A DNA stretch of 13,327 bases from Anaerolineae bacterium (GTDB taxonomy: Bacteria > Chloroflexota > Anaerolineae > JAAYZQ01), in the NCBI GenBank assembly GCA_016926595.1, contig JAFGOG010000596.1:1-13327 (forward strand). The letters are read 5' to 3'. The translations under genes were made by a program, and so were the position numbers. Positions 13,147 to 13,327 of the stretch are shown here, piece by piece (position 1 is the first letter of the stretch; each line of letters starts with the position of its first letter). Under the pieces are notes generated by a model. The model worked only from the letters and a program-made list of their open reading frames with translations. It did no database searches and had not been told where the DNA came from.

Positions 13147-13327
13147 CTAGGGTTCGCGGACAAAGAGCAGGCTGGCTGCCAGGCGAGCAAGCCCCAACGT
13201 GCACAGCGCCAGCCCCCAGCTCAGGTTCCCGGTGAGTAATAGCACCGGCGTGCCATAGACCGCTGCAAAAAAGACAAAGACGGCGTTCAGCTTAAAGGCC
13301 AGCGCCTGATTCTTGGACCGCCCAGCG
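13147..13327 (-). CDS. C-terminal end of a small membrane protein (partial)
   Basis: The last 60 codons of a minus-strand gene enter from the right edge and stop at TAG (13147-13149). The visible part has a basic stretch (AGRSKNQALAFK), a first hydrophobic segment (LNAVFVFFAAVYGTPVLLL), a short loop TGNLSWG, a second hydrophobic segment (LALCTLGLARLAASLLFV) and a short REP tail. This looks like two membrane helices joined by a short turn. The family is not recognised. The 86-nt gap to the PHP gene holds that gene's own promoter, so the two need not be co-transcribed. Confidence 0.65.
   Translation of the reverse strand, partial: AGRSKNQALAFKLNAVFVFFAAVYGTPVLLLTGNLSWGLALCTLGLARLAASLLFVREP

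Overview
The window looks like a G+C-rich chromosomal segment of a filamentous-type bacterium, most likely Chloroflexota (Anaerolineae/Caldilineae-like). This is inferred from the family mix: a zinc-ribbon/cyclase/AAA/TPR giant, an extracellular GH3 protein with a Thr-Pro linker, a Hanks-type kinase with one membrane segment, a CpXC protein, and frequent TTG/GTG starts behind good Shine-Dalgarno sites. No mobile element, CRISPR array, tRNA or rRNA was seen.

Layout. Bases 1-379 are a regulatory region with a possible divergent start at the left edge, a 16-bp palindrome and an extended -10 promoter. It drives a 1531-aa class III nucleotide cyclase (380-4975), followed after 43 nt by a cyclic-nucleotide-binding protein with a coiled-coil tail (5019-5849). 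A new promoter (-35 TTGACG, -10 TATACT), overlapped by a perfect 12-bp palindrome, drives a 1010-aa membrane-anchored GH3-like protein (5916-8948). On the opposite strand lies a Ser/Thr kinase (8999-10090). It is divergent from an FHA-winged-helix regulator (10308-10958), and the space between them is full of repeats and an operator-like inverted repeat. Converging on the regulator is a two-gene minus-strand unit: a PHP-domain phosphoesterase (12371-13060), then a CpXC/helical protein (10966-12348). The C-terminus of a small membrane protein (13147-13327) ends the window.

How the genes may work together. Two signalling modules sit side by side. Module one makes a cyclic nucleotide and reads it: the cyclase resembles soluble adenylyl cyclase (sAC/ADCY10), with two non-identical catalytic domains whose retained residues complement each other, and the downstream protein has an intact cyclic-nucleotide pocket. 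Module two is a transmembrane Ser/Thr kinase divergent from a phosphothreonine-binding (FHA) transcription factor, a probable kinase-substrate pair. The GH3 protein between them would act outside the membrane, and both modules could connect envelope state to transcription; this link is inference from position only.

Most start codons were reassigned from the longest possible frame using Shine-Dalgarno sites and promoters: 380 (ATG), 10090 (TTG), 10308 (GTG), 12348 (TTG). The PHP gene has no Shine-Dalgarno site and appears to be transcribed as a leaderless mRNA.
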